Shown piece after piece: positions 18,206 through 28,023 of a DNA stretch of 64,000 bases (positions are counted from its first letter, which is position 1; each line of letters opens with the position of its first letter). The notes below the pieces were generated by a model. The model was not told where the DNA came from and did not search any database. It saw only the letters and a list, made by a program, of their open reading frames with translations. Both the position numbers and the translations under genes were made by a program. The stretch comes from Acidicapsa dinghuensis (GTDB lineage Bacteria; Acidobacteriota; Terriglobia; Terriglobales; Acidobacteriaceae): NCBI RefSeq assembly GCF_025685685.1, contig NZ_JAGSYH010000005.1, positions 310,001 to 374,000 of the forward strand. The letters run 5' to 3'.

Positions 18206-19198
18206 TCAGACATGGCCTCGGTTTTGATAACTGCGTTTGAGATATTCACCGGGGTTAGCCCCGACAACTCGTTTGAAGGCTTTACTGAATGCAGCATCGG
18301 AATCGTATCCGACCAACCGAGCGACGTCTATGAGCTTCTTGTCACGCTGCTGGAGTAGCTGCATCGCCTTCTGCATCCGCCACTCGGTCACATATTCCAG
18401 TGGTGTTTGCCCGAGTAGTTCTTTAAAACGGACTGCGAATGCGGACCGAGACATGGTCGCCGCTGCGGCCAGGGATTCGACTGTCCACGGTGTACTCACA
18501 CTGGCGTGGACGGCACTCAGGGCAGCGCCTACTTGAGGATCGAAAATTGCACGAAGCCATCCTTTGTTACGCCACTCGACTTCCGACGCGATATGCGCCC
18601 TGAGTACCTGAATAAACAGAACTTCGGCCAGCCGAGTCGCCACGACTTCCGATCCCGGCGCCTGTTCTGCCATTTCTGAGGCCAGCGCCTGCATTGTGTT
18701 GTGAAGCGCAAGCGTGTGGGCCTGATCGGCCTTGATCAAAATGAAGCGAGGTAATAACTGCGTGATTGGCTTCAGACTGGCTCGTTCGAAACTGAAGGAG
18801 CCGCAGACGACGGTCGTTGGTGCGCCACCGCCCCCGTAATGAGCGACATTACTGTTGGCGTTAGCGGCGATTTCGCGAAAGGTTGACCTTGGACGTGTTC
18901 GCGGGCTATCGCGCATGACGATCGAAGTTCCCCTGACTACCAGGAAGCAATCACCACCGGTGAGGGGAATCGGACCCGGAATACCTTCAACACTGAGCCA
19001 ACAGTTACCGCGCGACAGCATGGCGAAGTGTGCCAAATCTGTAGGTGCATTTTTCTTGCCGGAGGGCGTGATTTTTTCTTCGGTTTGTTTCTCCTGTGTC
19101 AGGCCCCACGGGGCTGTGGCTTCGAGCCTGTGCTGACCGAAAGCGCTTACATGCATCGTTCTGAAGATGTCGGTTATTGGGTCCAAGGGAGTCTCCAT
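18206..19198 (-). CDS. AraC-family transcriptional regulator with cupin N-domain
   Basis: 330-residue one-component regulator. N-terminal Cupin_6/AraC-binding-like domain (HFAMLSRGNCWLSVEG, LTGGDCFLVVRG) and a C-terminal double HTH (TVESLAAAATMSRSAFAVRF, EYVTEWRMQKAMQLLQ, VGYDSDAAFSKAFKRVVG). Similar proteins control nearby SDR genes. The frame opens at 19249 but ATG 19198 gives the family-typical N-terminus (METPLDPITDIF). Divergent from the SDR at 19308; direct repeats TTTGGAC lie between them. Confidence 0.92.
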   Translation of the reverse strand: METPLDPITDIFRTMHVSAFGQHRLEATAPWGLTQEKQTEEKITPSGKKNAPTDLAHFAMLSRGNCWLSVEGIPGPIPLTGGDCFLVVRGTSIVMRDSPRTRPRSTFREIAANANSNVAHYGGGGAPTTVVCGSFSFERASLKPITQLLPRFILIKADQAHTLALHNTMQALASEMAEQAPGSEVVATRLAEVLFIQVLRAHIASEVEWRNKGWLRAIFDPQVGAALSAVHASVSTPWTVESLAAAATMSRSAFAVRFKELLGQTPLEYVTEWRMQKAMQLLQQRDKKLIDVARLVGYDSDAAFSKAFKRVVGANPGEYLKRSYQNRGHV

Positions 19199-19200
19199 AG

Positions 19201-19228
19201 TTTGGACGAATGGACAAAAGATTTGGAC
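19201..19228. promoter_or_regulatory. Direct repeats TTTGGAC, candidate AraC site
   Basis: TTTGGAC occurs at 19201-19207 and 19222-19228, exactly 21 bp apart, with a partial ATGGAC (19210-19215) between. AraC proteins bind direct repeats about two helical turns apart. It sits immediately upstream of the araC-type start and about 80 nt before the SDR start. Confidence 0.5.
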
Positions 19229-19307
19229 TCCTAAGCAGTTCTCGTCCACTGCCAGGGAAATCTACTCCTCAGTAGGAAATGCTACACATCTACCGAAGGG
19301 AGCAATT

Positions 19308-20057
19308 ATGGGAAAGCTTGAAGGTAAGGTTGCAGTCGTCACGGGTGGCAACAGCGGGATTGGCCTAGCCACGGCTAAGCGTTTCGTGGAAGAAGGCGCG
19401 CACGTCGTTATTACTGGCCGACGCGAGAAAGAGCTGAAAGAGGCCGCAGCCTTTATCGGAAGAAACGTCACGACGGTCACGGGCGACGTAACGCGGCTGG
19501 AGGATTTGGACCGGCTCTATGCCGTCGTGAAAGAGAAGCACGGTCACATCGACGTTCTCTTTGCAAATGCCGGCTGGGGTGAAGTCGTACCGCTAGAAGC
19601 GGCTACCGAAGCTCATTTCGACAAAACATTCGACTTAAACGTGAAGGGCCTGTTCTTTACGGCGCAGAAGGCTCTTTCCCTCTTCAAAGATGGAGGTTCG
19701 ATCATCCTGAATTCTTCAGTTGCGAATGTGCTGGGAGTGCCAACGTTTACCGTCTACGCCGCGAGCAAGGCGGCGGTGCGTAGCTTCGCGCGCGGCTGGA
19801 CCATGGAGCTGAAAGACCGCAACATTCGCGTGAATACGGTAAGCCCCGGACCAATCGAAACTCCAGCACTTGAGAATGCAGGCCTTACTCCTGAGCAAGC
19901 CAAGCGAGCGGCCGACCAGTTCGTCTCGCAGGTTCCACTCGGTCGCAGAGGTAAACCAGAAGAAATTGCGGCAGCCGTCGTGTTCCTCGCGTCCGACGAA
20001 AGTTCGTACATTACCGGCGTGGACCTCGCCGTCGATGGAGGCATGGCGCAGGTCTAG
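19308..20057 (+). CDS. SDR-family oxidoreductase (FabG-like), paralogue of the 15.3-kb gene
   Basis: 249-residue NAD(P)-dependent reductase: TGGNSGIGLA, ANAGWG, catalytic NSSVAN serine, YAASK (YxxxK), SPGPIETP and DGGMAQV end. ATG 19308 has GAAGGGAG upstream. Strong similarity to the 15307-16053 product indicates duplication, each copy being paired with a different regulator type (AraC here, TetR there). First gene of a likely operon with two SnoaL-like genes and a serine hydrolase. Confidence 0.93.
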   Translation: MGKLEGKVAVVTGGNSGIGLATAKRFVEEGAHVVITGRREKELKEAAAFIGRNVTTVTGDVTRLEDLDRLYAVVKEKHGHIDVLFANAGWGEVVPLEAATEAHFDKTFDLNVKGLFFTAQKALSLFKDGGSIILNSSVANVLGVPTFTVYAASKAAVRSFARGWTMELKDRNIRVNTVSPGPIETPALENAGLTPEQAKRAADQFVSQVPLGRRGKPEEIAAAVVFLASDESSYITGVDLAVDGGMAQV

Positions 20058-20132
20058 CACGGAGAGTGGCGGATCTTGTTGCTGGTGCGAGAGGTTGAAA
20101 CACTTCCTATCTTTCGAATTGAGGACAAAATC

Positions 20133-20666
20133 ATGATGAAACTGACTAACTTCGCACTTTGTGTTCTTGCCCTTTTGCCCATAACGCTCACTGCTCAGAC
20201 GCTGGCAACGTCTGCAACTCAAACCCAAACCGCCAACGATCACCATGGAGACGAGGCTGCAATCCAGCAGGTAATGAACCGGTATCACGCCGCGATCCAG
20301 GCGCACGATGGAGCCGCGTTCGCCGGTTTGTTCTTACCCGATGCTAATCTCTGGCTGAATGTTCTCACAGACTCTGCTTATGCGAGAGCGCAAGCGAAGT
20401 CGCCAACTACCCAGAAAGTCCGTGTCAGCAACTATCGCGACTTCGCGAAGTTGGTCACATCGACAACGAAAAACTTCGACCCGGAACACAGCAACCTCGT
20501 CATTCACACCGATGGTACTATCGCGGTCCTCTATTTCGATTTTGTCTTCAACGTCGACGGGAAGGCCAACAACCACGGCAGCGAAACCTGGCAACTGGTC
20601 AAAGCAGCCGACGGCTGGCGGATTGCGTCCATCGTCTACTCATCAGAGCCGCCAACTCAGCAGTAG
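20133..20666 (+). CDS. Secreted SnoaL-like (NTF2 fold) protein
   Basis: 177 residues: signal peptide (MMKLTNFALCVLALLPITLTAQ), then an NTF2-like domain (AIQQVMNRYHAAIQAHDGAAFAGLF, GSETWQLVKAADGWRIASIVYS). GAGGA is 7 nt before ATG 20133. Function unknown. Lies about 75 nt after the SDR gene and 36 nt before another SnoaL-like gene. Confidence 0.8.
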   Translation: MMKLTNFALCVLALLPITLTAQTLATSATQTQTANDHHGDEAAIQQVMNRYHAAIQAHDGAAFAGLFLPDANLWLNVLTDSAYARAQAKSPTTQKVRVSNYRDFAKLVTSTTKNFDPEHSNLVIHTDGTIAVLYFDFVFNVDGKANNHGSETWQLVKAADGWRIASIVYSSEPPTQQ

Positions 20667-20702
20667 CGACGTTTCTTCATCTCAACGCTAGTAGGAGAAC
20701 AG

Positions 20703-21095
20703 ATGGCAGACACCAAAATGATCATTGAGCAGGCGTACTCCGCATTCAACAAGCGGAACATCGATGGCGCATTAGCGCTGATGACAGAAGACGTGAGCTG
20801 GCCCAAGGCTTCTGAGGGTGGCAGGGTTCGAGGAAAGGAAGAAATCCGCGCCTATTGGACTCGCCAATGGCGTGAGTTCGATGGCCATGTCAAACCGGTT
20901 GAAATAACCGAAGAAGACATAGGCAAGATCCGCGTCAGGGTGCACCAACTCGTCAAGAACCTCCAAGGCGATGTTCTTTGGGATGGCGAAGTTCTCCATG
21001 TGTTCACCGTGAACAGTGGTCTTATCGCAGCCATGGACCTCGGGGATCAGACCGATACAACGAGTCCTACTGCCGCATTCGCACATCGATCCTAA
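20703..21095 (+). CDS. SnoaL-like nuclear-transport-factor-2 family protein
   Basis: 130-residue cytosolic NTF2-fold protein (MIIEQAYSAFNKRNIDGALALMTEDVSWP, RGKEEIRAYWTRQW, VLHVFTVNSGLIAAMDLG). No signal peptide. TAGGAGAAC precedes the ATG. Such ketosteroid-isomerase-like proteins are common beside SDRs; ligand unknown. Confidence 0.82.
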   Translation: MADTKMIIEQAYSAFNKRNIDGALALMTEDVSWPKASEGGRVRGKEEIRAYWTRQWREFDGHVKPVEITEEDIGKIRVRVHQLVKNLQGDVLWDGEVLHVFTVNSGLIAAMDLGDQTDTTSPTAAFAHRS

Positions 21096-21173
21096 CTGGC
21101 GACCTATCCTTGGCGGGCGAACCAGAGATGGTACTGACATCTTGTGCGTCATTTAGTTTTCAGGAGTGAGTAG

Positions 21174-22691
21174 ATGACTTATACAACACGCCGCGAGTTC
21201 TTAAGCGCTCTGGCGCTCGCATCGATCCCAAGCATCCTGCCTGCTTCGACGCAGGGTAGGAATAGGGCGGGCTATTCCGCCCCACGGCTTGACAAACGCG
21301 ACTTTGGCCCTGTGCGGGAGAGAATTCTGAAAGAAATCGCGGCTGGATCAGCCACCGGAGCGGCTGTCGCTGTTGTGCACAAAGGTCGAATCATCTGGGA
21401 AGAGGGCTTCGGATGGGCGAATCGCGAGGCCGCCGTAAAGGCGACTTCGCGTACGCCGTTCAACCTGGCATCCCTCACCAAACCATTCACCACTACGATG
21501 CTCATGGCCCTCGTTGCAGAAGGCAAACTCTCTCTGGACGATCCCGCAAATAAATATCTTGCGAAAAGCAAGATCATTGGCACGAACGGAAACGCGGACG
21601 TCGCAACAGTGCGGCAGCTAGGGGCGCACGTGAGCGGACTTCCCAAGATGTTTGCAATGTACGATCGCAACGAAGCCAACCTCGCTCTCAGTTCTGAGGC
21701 GCTTCTCGCAGAATACGGAAGCCTCGCGTACCCGCCAGGGTCTTGTTATGAATACAGCAACATTGGCTTCGCCGCTCTTAGTGCCATCGCGTCGAACCTG
21801 ACAGGGGTGGAGATCGGACCTTTAATCACGCAGAGGGTCCTAACGCCGCTTGGCCTTGACGACAGCTTTTTCGACACCGATGTTACGCGGCTTTCAACTG
21901 GTGCGGCGCGCTACGATTCCTCGGGAAACCCAATCCCGTACTACACAACTGCGACGCCTGCGTCCGGAGAGCTGTATGCCAGCGCTCACGACCTCGCGCG
22001 GTTCGCAATGTTTAACATGAACAATCGTGATCGAGCGCGGATTCTGGACGACCGCTGGATGGAAGAACTTCACAAGCCGGTTTTCGTTGGTCCTTCGGGC
22101 GTCGCAACCACGTTCGGCTGGTTCACCCAACATCTGAAGTCCGGCGAGCAAGTCCTCTTCAAAGGCGGTGGCCAGCCAGGTGTTGCGACTGCTCTCCGTA
22201 TGGTCCCGGCGGAAGATCTTGCATGCCTGGTCTTGACCAATCGATCAGACGGGGATGAGCTATGTCAGAGCATATGCAATGAAATACTCTCCAGTTACTT
22301 ACCTGAATGGCGTCAGCCGGAAGACAACAGTGGGCCCTCGCCGTCGCCATTCGTTATCACACCTGAATTGAGCGGCCACTGGCAAGGAACCCTCACTAAC
22401 GACGGTATGCAGATGCAAGTACGGCTGCATATCGAATCCTCCGACTCGGCCACGCTGCAACTCGGTCAGAAACCTGCGGAGAAGATCATCGAAATGCATT
22501 TAGAAGGGATAGGGTTCACAGGAACGTCCACTGGTGTGATCGAATCCCCTGATGTAATACGCACCGGAGCGAAGACGCTGAATCTCAAACTTATTCCGCA
22601 CGAAGGAAAGCTGGTGGGCAGAATTCTCGCAACGGACTCCAAAACGGTGACGCTGCCCTACGTTCTCGGTCTGAAGCGAGCGTCCGCTTGA
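21174..22691 (+). CDS. Exported serine hydrolase, class C beta-lactamase family
   Basis: 505 residues. The N-terminus (MTYTTRREFLSALALASIPS) is a Tat-type signal with the RR motif. The penicillin-binding fold is shown by SLTK (SxxK nucleophile, ASLTKPFTTTM), YSN (YEYSNIGF) and GGG near GQPG in the KTG position. Residues from about 390 form a separate C-terminal domain (SGHWQGTLTNDG). Members act as esterases, peptidases or lactamases; true beta-lactam resistance is not implied. Last gene of the AraC-linked cluster. Confidence 0.9.
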   Translation: MTYTTRREFLSALALASIPSILPASTQGRNRAGYSAPRLDKRDFGPVRERILKEIAAGSATGAAVAVVHKGRIIWEEGFGWANREAAVKATSRTPFNLASLTKPFTTTMLMALVAEGKLSLDDPANKYLAKSKIIGTNGNADVATVRQLGAHVSGLPKMFAMYDRNEANLALSSEALLAEYGSLAYPPGSCYEYSNIGFAALSAIASNLTGVEIGPLITQRVLTPLGLDDSFFDTDVTRLSTGAARYDSSGNPIPYYTTATPASGELYASAHDLARFAMFNMNNRDRARILDDRWMEELHKPVFVGPSGVATTFGWFTQHLKSGEQVLFKGGGQPGVATALRMVPAEDLACLVLTNRSDGDELCQSICNEILSSYLPEWRQPEDNSGPSPSPFVITPELSGHWQGTLTNDGMQMQVRLHIESSDSATLQLGQKPAEKIIEMHLEGIGFTGTSTGVIESPDVIRTGAKTLNLKLIPHEGKLVGRILATDSKTVTLPYVLGLKRASA

Positions 22692-23001
22692 ACATAGCCC
22701 TGGGAGAGATAACTCGTACCATTGCGCCCCACCTCGGTCTGGGCGAAAACAAGACATCTCAACCTTAGAATTAAAGTAGTAGCCGCTTAAGCAGGTAAAG
22801 TTGCCAGGTTGCAATACCACGCTCCAGTCGGCTGGAGACAATGACCAGGTGTCCGTTTGCGAACAGCAATTAGCGAATTCGGACGTGACCAGATTCCACT
22901 TGGCTAGTTAGGCTTGAAAAATCAACGGCCCGAGGCACGGATTCTGGCAACTGATCTGCTCTTTAGCTAACAATTCTGGATCCTAGAGTGGAGGTGTGTC
23001 G
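22692..23001. other. Intergenic region before ADOP permease
   Basis: About 310 bases with no gene seen. It holds a small inverted repeat CTCCAG-TCGG-CTGGAG (22822-22837). The ADOP ribosome-binding site GGAGG is at 22990-22994. No clear promoter could be picked. Confidence 0.4.
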
Positions 23002-25446
23002 ATGTCATCGTCCAGCAATCTCAAATCTCGGTTGTTGCGGGAAGGGTTTCGCCACACGTTTCGGGCATCGAGGAAGATGCCAGGCATGAGCCTCACCGTC
23101 TTACTTTCCGTGGCTATTGGTATTGGCGTTCTTACCGCGACGTTCACGATTGGCTACATCACAACCCTTACGCCCCTGCCGTATCCGGCCCCAGGTCAGT
23201 TGATGGTCGTGACGTCAGAGATCAATGCCTCCCAGAACCCGGTCTCTGCAGCCGACTTCCTCGATTGGCGGGAGCAGAACCACACTTTTCAGCATATGAC
23301 GGCCATGGCGGGCGACACGTTCAATCTTTCTACGGGCGATCAACCGGAGAACATTCAGGGCATGCGAGCCACTCCGGGCTACTACAACGAATTGGGCGGT
23401 CCTGCCGCGTTTCTCATGGGCCGCGACTTCCTTCCCGAGGAAGGAACTCCCGGGAAGGGCCATGTCGTCATCCTGGCACATGCGCTTTGGCAGCGCCTCG
23501 GCGGCAACCCTCAAATCATCGGATCCAGCATCTGGATCGACGGAGAGCCTTACACGGTCGTCGGCGTGACACGGGGTGGCTTTGTCGATACGAGGGCGGG
23601 AGAGATCACGGTTCCGCTCGTATTTACGCCCGAACAGAACAACCATGGCTATCACTGGTTGCAGGTACACGGCAGGTTGAAGCCCGGTGTTACGCAGGTG
23701 CAGGCACAGGCTGACCTGGATAGCATTGCCGCGAATCTTGCTCGCGCCTTTCCGAAGACCAACCAAGGCTTCGGCGTGCTGCTGACTCCGCTGCAAAAGG
23801 TGCCTGAGCGAGCGAGAACCACATTTTGGCTTATCTTCACCGCCGTCGGATTTGTTTTGCTCATGATCTGCGTGAACATCGCGAATCTCTTGCTGGCTCG
23901 CGGATTATCAAGAAAAAAGGAGGTTGCTATTCGCATCGCCCTTGGCGCGACGAGGTGGACGATCTTTGTGCAAATGATCAGTGAGAGTCTCGCCCTGGCC
24001 ATTCCTGGCGGGATGCTGGGTTTGGCCTTGGACTATGCTCTTCTGCGATACGCAATCCATATGGATCCCGAGTTCGCACTCGCGGCCAACCAGGCCAGCC
24101 CGCACATCAATCTGATCGCGCTTGTCTTTACGATAGCTGTTACCACTCTGTCCGGCATGTTCTTCGGTTATGCTCCGGCCTGGTTTGCTGCGCGCGTCGA
24201 CCCGAATGAGGCACTGAAAGATGGCCACTCGGGAACCAGCTTGGTGCGGCAGCGTCTGCGTCGCATTTTGGTCTGTGGCCAGTTTGCGCTGGCTTTGTCG
24301 CTGCTCGCCGGCGCGGGATTTGCAATGGAGAGTTTCCGCAATCGTATCCATGCCGAAGTCGGCATTCGTACCGACCATATCCTAACCTTCTCGATGCGTG
24401 TGCCCGACAACCGCCCAAGTGAGCCGGCGCAGATTCTTGCTTACTATCGTCGTATTGTTACGAGCATTCAAAGCGTTGCTGGTGTCTCTTCGATCGGCAT
24501 CAGCACCGGCAATCCTCTCTTTGGAGATATCTTCGGTATGGCCTTCACGGTTGAAGGTAGACCCGCACCGAGCAACCCTTCGCAACGTCCTAGCGCCAGT
24601 CTCAATCTGGTTACGCCGGAGTATTTCTCGACCTTTGGAATTCCTGTCGAGCGCGGACGTGCCTTCGATGAAAACGATATGGCTGATGGGGTTCGAGTGG
24701 CCATCGTGAACGAGAACTTCGCCAAGAGATATCTTGACGGTGCCGATCCTCTAAAACAGAAGATATCGATGGAGCAGCTTGTCCCTGGAGTAGCCAGGCT
24801 CGGTCCGGCCGTCGATTGGCGCATTGTCGGCGTCACGCGCAATGTTCGCGGATTTCAGAAAGAGGATTCCCCTGAGATCCTTATCCCGTTTGCGCAGATT
24901 CCCTGGCCTGTCACCACCATTGCCGTACGCACCGCCATCGATCCCGCAGCCGTCTCCAAACGCGTTGCTTCGGCTATCCACTCTGTTGATTCAGTCATCG
25001 CTCTTCGCAACATGGAAACCATGGATCAGACACGGGCACAGGCCACACGAGGTACCCGCGACGCCATGATTGCCTGCATGATCTTCGCGGGTGCTGCGCT
25101 TCTACTGGCAACCATTGGTATCTATGGGGTGATGTCTTTCGCGGTGGCGCAACGGTCCAGCGAGATCTCGGTACGGCTTGCGCTCGGAGCCGACCGCGGA
25201 CGAATCATTTTCATGATTTTGAAGGAAGGCGCTTTGCTGGCTTGCATCGGCCTCGCGATCGGGCTTTGCGGAGCATATTTCATTGGTCGCGGCATGCAGA
25301 GTGTGCTCTTCGATGTCGCGAAGATTGACTATCCGGTTCTTGCTGGCGTAAGTGTCCTGCTTCTGTTGGCCGCACTCGCTGCTTGCTTACTTCCTGCAAA
25401 AAAAGCCGCAAGTGTGGACCCGATGGGGGCACTGAAATCGCTGTAG
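23002..25446 (+). CDS. Acidobacterial duplicated orphan permease (ADOP), MacB/FtsX type
   Basis: 814-residue inner-membrane protein with two FtsX/MacB_PCD units. Unit 1: TM near residues 30-55, periplasmic domain (PYPAPGQLMVV, SAADFLDWREQN, VGVTRGGFVD), TMs around FWLIFTAVGFVLLMICVNIANLLLARG, followed by VAIRIALGATRWTIFVQ. Unit 2: RLRRILVCGQFALALSLLAGAG, a second periplasmic domain, then AGAALLLATIGIYGVMSFAVAQR, ISVRLALGADRGRII and ending DPMGALKSL. No MacB ATPase is adjacent, which defines the ADOP family, expanded in Acidobacteriota. GGAGG lies 7 nt before ATG 23002. Function unknown. Confidence 0.92.
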   Translation: MSSSSNLKSRLLREGFRHTFRASRKMPGMSLTVLLSVAIGIGVLTATFTIGYITTLTPLPYPAPGQLMVVTSEINASQNPVSAADFLDWREQNHTFQHMTAMAGDTFNLSTGDQPENIQGMRATPGYYNELGGPAAFLMGRDFLPEEGTPGKGHVVILAHALWQRLGGNPQIIGSSIWIDGEPYTVVGVTRGGFVDTRAGEITVPLVFTPEQNNHGYHWLQVHGRLKPGVTQVQAQADLDSIAANLARAFPKTNQGFGVLLTPLQKVPERARTTFWLIFTAVGFVLLMICVNIANLLLARGLSRKKEVAIRIALGATRWTIFVQMISESLALAIPGGMLGLALDYALLRYAIHMDPEFALAANQASPHINLIALVFTIAVTTLSGMFFGYAPAWFAARVDPNEALKDGHSGTSLVRQRLRRILVCGQFALALSLLAGAGFAMESFRNRIHAEVGIRTDHILTFSMRVPDNRPSEPAQILAYYRRIVTSIQSVAGVSSIGISTGNPLFGDIFGMAFTVEGRPAPSNPSQRPSASLNLVTPEYFSTFGIPVERGRAFDENDMADGVRVAIVNENFAKRYLDGADPLKQKISMEQLVPGVARLGPAVDWRIVGVTRNVRGFQKEDSPEILIPFAQIPWPVTTIAVRTAIDPAAVSKRVASAIHSVDSVIALRNMETMDQTRAQATRGTRDAMIACMIFAGAALLLATIGIYGVMSFAVAQRSSEISVRLALGADRGRIIFMILKEGALLACIGLAIGLCGAYFIGRGMQSVLFDVAKIDYPVLAGVSVLLLLAALAACLLPAKKAASVDPMGALKSL

Positions 25447-25644
25447 CAGGCATTGATTCGCATCGTTTCGTTCCTGCCCCAATGACCTCAATGCGTCCAC
25501 GTTCGTGATTTGCTACAGGTAAGTAACGGGAAACGCCGTTCTCGCTAGTAACGTGTCGAGATCAGTGCCAAATCGCCAATGCACTCATTGGGGCATGGAA
25601 TCGCGGAACCATATTGTGTAGTCGTTCTTAAACAAAACTTTGCC

Positions 25645-28023
25645 TTATTTCAAATTCCCGTCTAGTTTGATCGTTTCACCCTGTTTCCACGTAAGACTAA
25701 CTTGACGCCCTTGATATCGAATGATGGCCGCAACTCCACCCCTGCTCGTAATAGCTGCGCTCACTAGCCTTCCATCTGCCCATTGCTCGCTGACCTCAAA
25801 TCCCCCACGCGCGAGGAGACCACGAACTAAGCCGGTTCTCCATTGTTGAGGCAGGGCCGGGAGCAGATCAATGTAGTAGCGATCCCGATGAGTCGCGGTT
25901 GGATCGACATATTGATCCTGGCTCTGCAGTAACATCTCATTCATTGCAGAAACCGCGCCAAAGTTCCCGTCAATTTGAAAAGGAGGATGTGCATCGAAAA
26001 GATCGGGATATAACCCTCCTCCATCTTCCATGTTCGTGCCGTTTTCCTTCGTATAGTGAAGAAGGTTGGAAAGCAGATCCAGTGCGCGGTCTCCTTTGTG
26101 CAGACGAGCCCAGCAATTGGCCCGCCAGGTCAGCGCCCATCCAGTGGATTCGTCGCCGCGTTCACGCAAAGTCTCCTCGGCAGCCGCCGCGAGCTTCGGG
26201 GTCTCCGTTACCGATATTTGGCTTCCCGGAAAAAGCGCAAAGAGATGTGAGATATGCCGATGATGGCTGTTCGGATCGTCCCAGTCACCACTCCACTCCA
26301 TCAACTGCCCATTGCGCCCGATATGAAGCGGCTCGATGCGATCACGGATAGTCAGCGCTTTTTCTCTGAATTCAGCATCGACGCCAAGCTGTGACGAGGC
26401 CATGGCAACATTGTTCAACAGATTCCACACCAGCTCGCGATCCATCGTCGCACCGGCGTCGATCTCAGAGACCATCCCCCTGTCTGTGCGAAAACCATTT
26501 TCCGGAGAACTGGATGGCGAAACAATGAGTTTGCCATCTGGTCCCTCCACCAGGTTCGCCATCCAGAACTCCGCGGCTCCCTTCATCGTTGGATATGCCT
26601 GCCGAAGATAGCCGAGGTCGCGTGTGAAGGCATAATGCTCCCACAAGTGCTGAGTCACCCACGCGCTTGCTCCAAACCATACTCCCCATGGCAACTCTTC
26701 GCCGGGCGAGGTCCATCCCCAGGCGTTCGTCGTATATCCCATTACCCATCCCGGGCTTTGCGGACCATAGTAGGCTCGAGCGGTTTTTTCTCCGGGCTTA
26801 ACCAGGCTCTCAATCAAATGAATCATCGGAAGCTGCATTTCGCTCAGGTTCGCAGTTTCAGCCGGCCAGTAATTCATCTCTACATTGATGTTGGTGTGGT
26901 AATCCCCAAGCCATGGCAGCGTCAATCCATCACCCCATATCCCCTGCAAATTGGCTGGCAGCGGATTATCCGGACGGCTGGACGAGATCAGCAGATAGCG
27001 TCCGTAATCGTAAACAAGCGCCAGCATCGACGGATCACGTTGCGCAGCGTACTCTTTTAAGCGCTCATCTGTTGGCTTATCGCTCGACGGACCAAGTTGC
27101 AGCGAGACGCGATCATAGTACTTTCTGAAGTCCAAGATATGTTGCGATCGCAATATGTCGTAAGGCAAAAGCATGTCGGCCGACATATGCTTGGCTGCCT
27201 CATCGAGATTCGCTCCCGTGTAACCTGCGTCGTAGTCCAGAACATAGTTGGTTGCTGCAGTAAGCACAACTTCCGCGCTGTCTACACCGATAACGTGCAG
27301 TGCTCCATCGGGCGTGCTCTGTACTGTACCTCCATGCGTTCGGATACTGGCCAAAACACGATACCGTAGCACGCCTCCTGTATCTCCATCCATCTCAATC
27401 TCGTGAGGGCTAAGCGCTCTGGTGTGCGCACGCTCGATACGCGAGAGATGCATGGTAAAGCTGATAGACCCCGGATGGTCTGCGGTAAAGCGCTGCATGA
27501 TCGCTGCTGCCGGAGCCGATGCGAATGACTCACGATGAAAGACGATGCCTCCGGACTGAAAGGAAACTTCAGAGAGCGCCTGGGAAAGATCGAGACTCCG
27601 CCTATATTCCGAGATATTTGTTGATGGCAGCGTGAAGTCGTATGTCAGATCACCAAGCGTTTGATAGGAAGCCGTATAAGGCGCCGGACTGTTAAAGTTG
27701 GCATTCGCAAATTTTTCTGCGACATCGTATTTACCATCTGCAAGCAACTGACGCAATTCGGGAAGACTTTTATAAGCATCCCTCCTGTCCGTATCCCGCT
27801 GCGGACCACCTGACCAAACAGTGATCTCGTTCAATTGCAGCCGTTCGTGCTCAGTCCCTCCGAATACCATCGCTCCAAGCCTTCCATTCCCGATCGGCAA
27901 CGCTTCGGTCCATGTGCCGGCTGGCTGCTGGTATAGCAACAAATCTTTTGGGGCTCCGGAAAAAGCGAACAGGTGTCCTTGCAAAACTGCGCAAAGCGCA
28001 ATCACAAATCCGTGTTTCTTCAT
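25645..28023 (-). CDS. Glycoside hydrolase family 95 (alpha-L-fucosidase type)
   Basis: Secreted 792-residue enzyme; GH95 members remove alpha-1,2-linked L-fucose (some L-galactose) from xyloglucan or related glycans by inversion. Signal peptide at the N-terminus (KKHGFVIALCAVLQGHLFAFSG). N-terminal beta-domain: EALPIGNGRLGAMVFGGTEHERLQLNEITVWSGG (cited in part) is the family signature; (alpha/alpha)6 catalytic core includes NLQGIWGDGLTLPWLGDYHTNIN, NYWPAETANL, SPSSSPENGF and FQIDGNFGAVSAMNEMLLQS. ATG 28023 with AAGGAT upstream begins the signal peptide; the frame opens at 28074. Divergent from tex. Confidence 0.95.
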   Translation of the reverse strand: MKKHGFVIALCAVLQGHLFAFSGAPKDLLLYQQPAGTWTEALPIGNGRLGAMVFGGTEHERLQLNEITVWSGGPQRDTDRRDAYKSLPELRQLLADGKYDVAEKFANANFNSPAPYTASYQTLGDLTYDFTLPSTNISEYRRSLDLSQALSEVSFQSGGIVFHRESFASAPAAAIMQRFTADHPGSISFTMHLSRIERAHTRALSPHEIEMDGDTGGVLRYRVLASIRTHGGTVQSTPDGALHVIGVDSAEVVLTAATNYVLDYDAGYTGANLDEAAKHMSADMLLPYDILRSQHILDFRKYYDRVSLQLGPSSDKPTDERLKEYAAQRDPSMLALVYDYGRYLLISSSRPDNPLPANLQGIWGDGLTLPWLGDYHTNINVEMNYWPAETANLSEMQLPMIHLIESLVKPGEKTARAYYGPQSPGWVMGYTTNAWGWTSPGEELPWGVWFGASAWVTQHLWEHYAFTRDLGYLRQAYPTMKGAAEFWMANLVEGPDGKLIVSPSSSPENGFRTDRGMVSEIDAGATMDRELVWNLLNNVAMASSQLGVDAEFREKALTIRDRIEPLHIGRNGQLMEWSGDWDDPNSHHRHISHLFALFPGSQISVTETPKLAAAAEETLRERGDESTGWALTWRANCWARLHKGDRALDLLSNLLHYTKENGTNMEDGGGLYPDLFDAHPPFQIDGNFGAVSAMNEMLLQSQDQYVDPTATHRDRYYIDLLPALPQQWRTGLVRGLLARGGFEVSEQWADGRLVSAAITSRGGVAAIIRYQGRQVSLTWKQGETIKLDGNLK

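Noticed and set aside
17948-18358. Plus-strand frame rich in Arg/Pro/Ser between the SnoaL gene and the AraC gene
   Set aside because: It overlaps the end of the AraC gene on the other strand and has no recognisable domain.
23002-25446. Complete MacAB-type ABC exporter
   Set aside because: No ATPase or adaptor gene is adjacent; the double-permease layout fits the orphan ADOP family instead.
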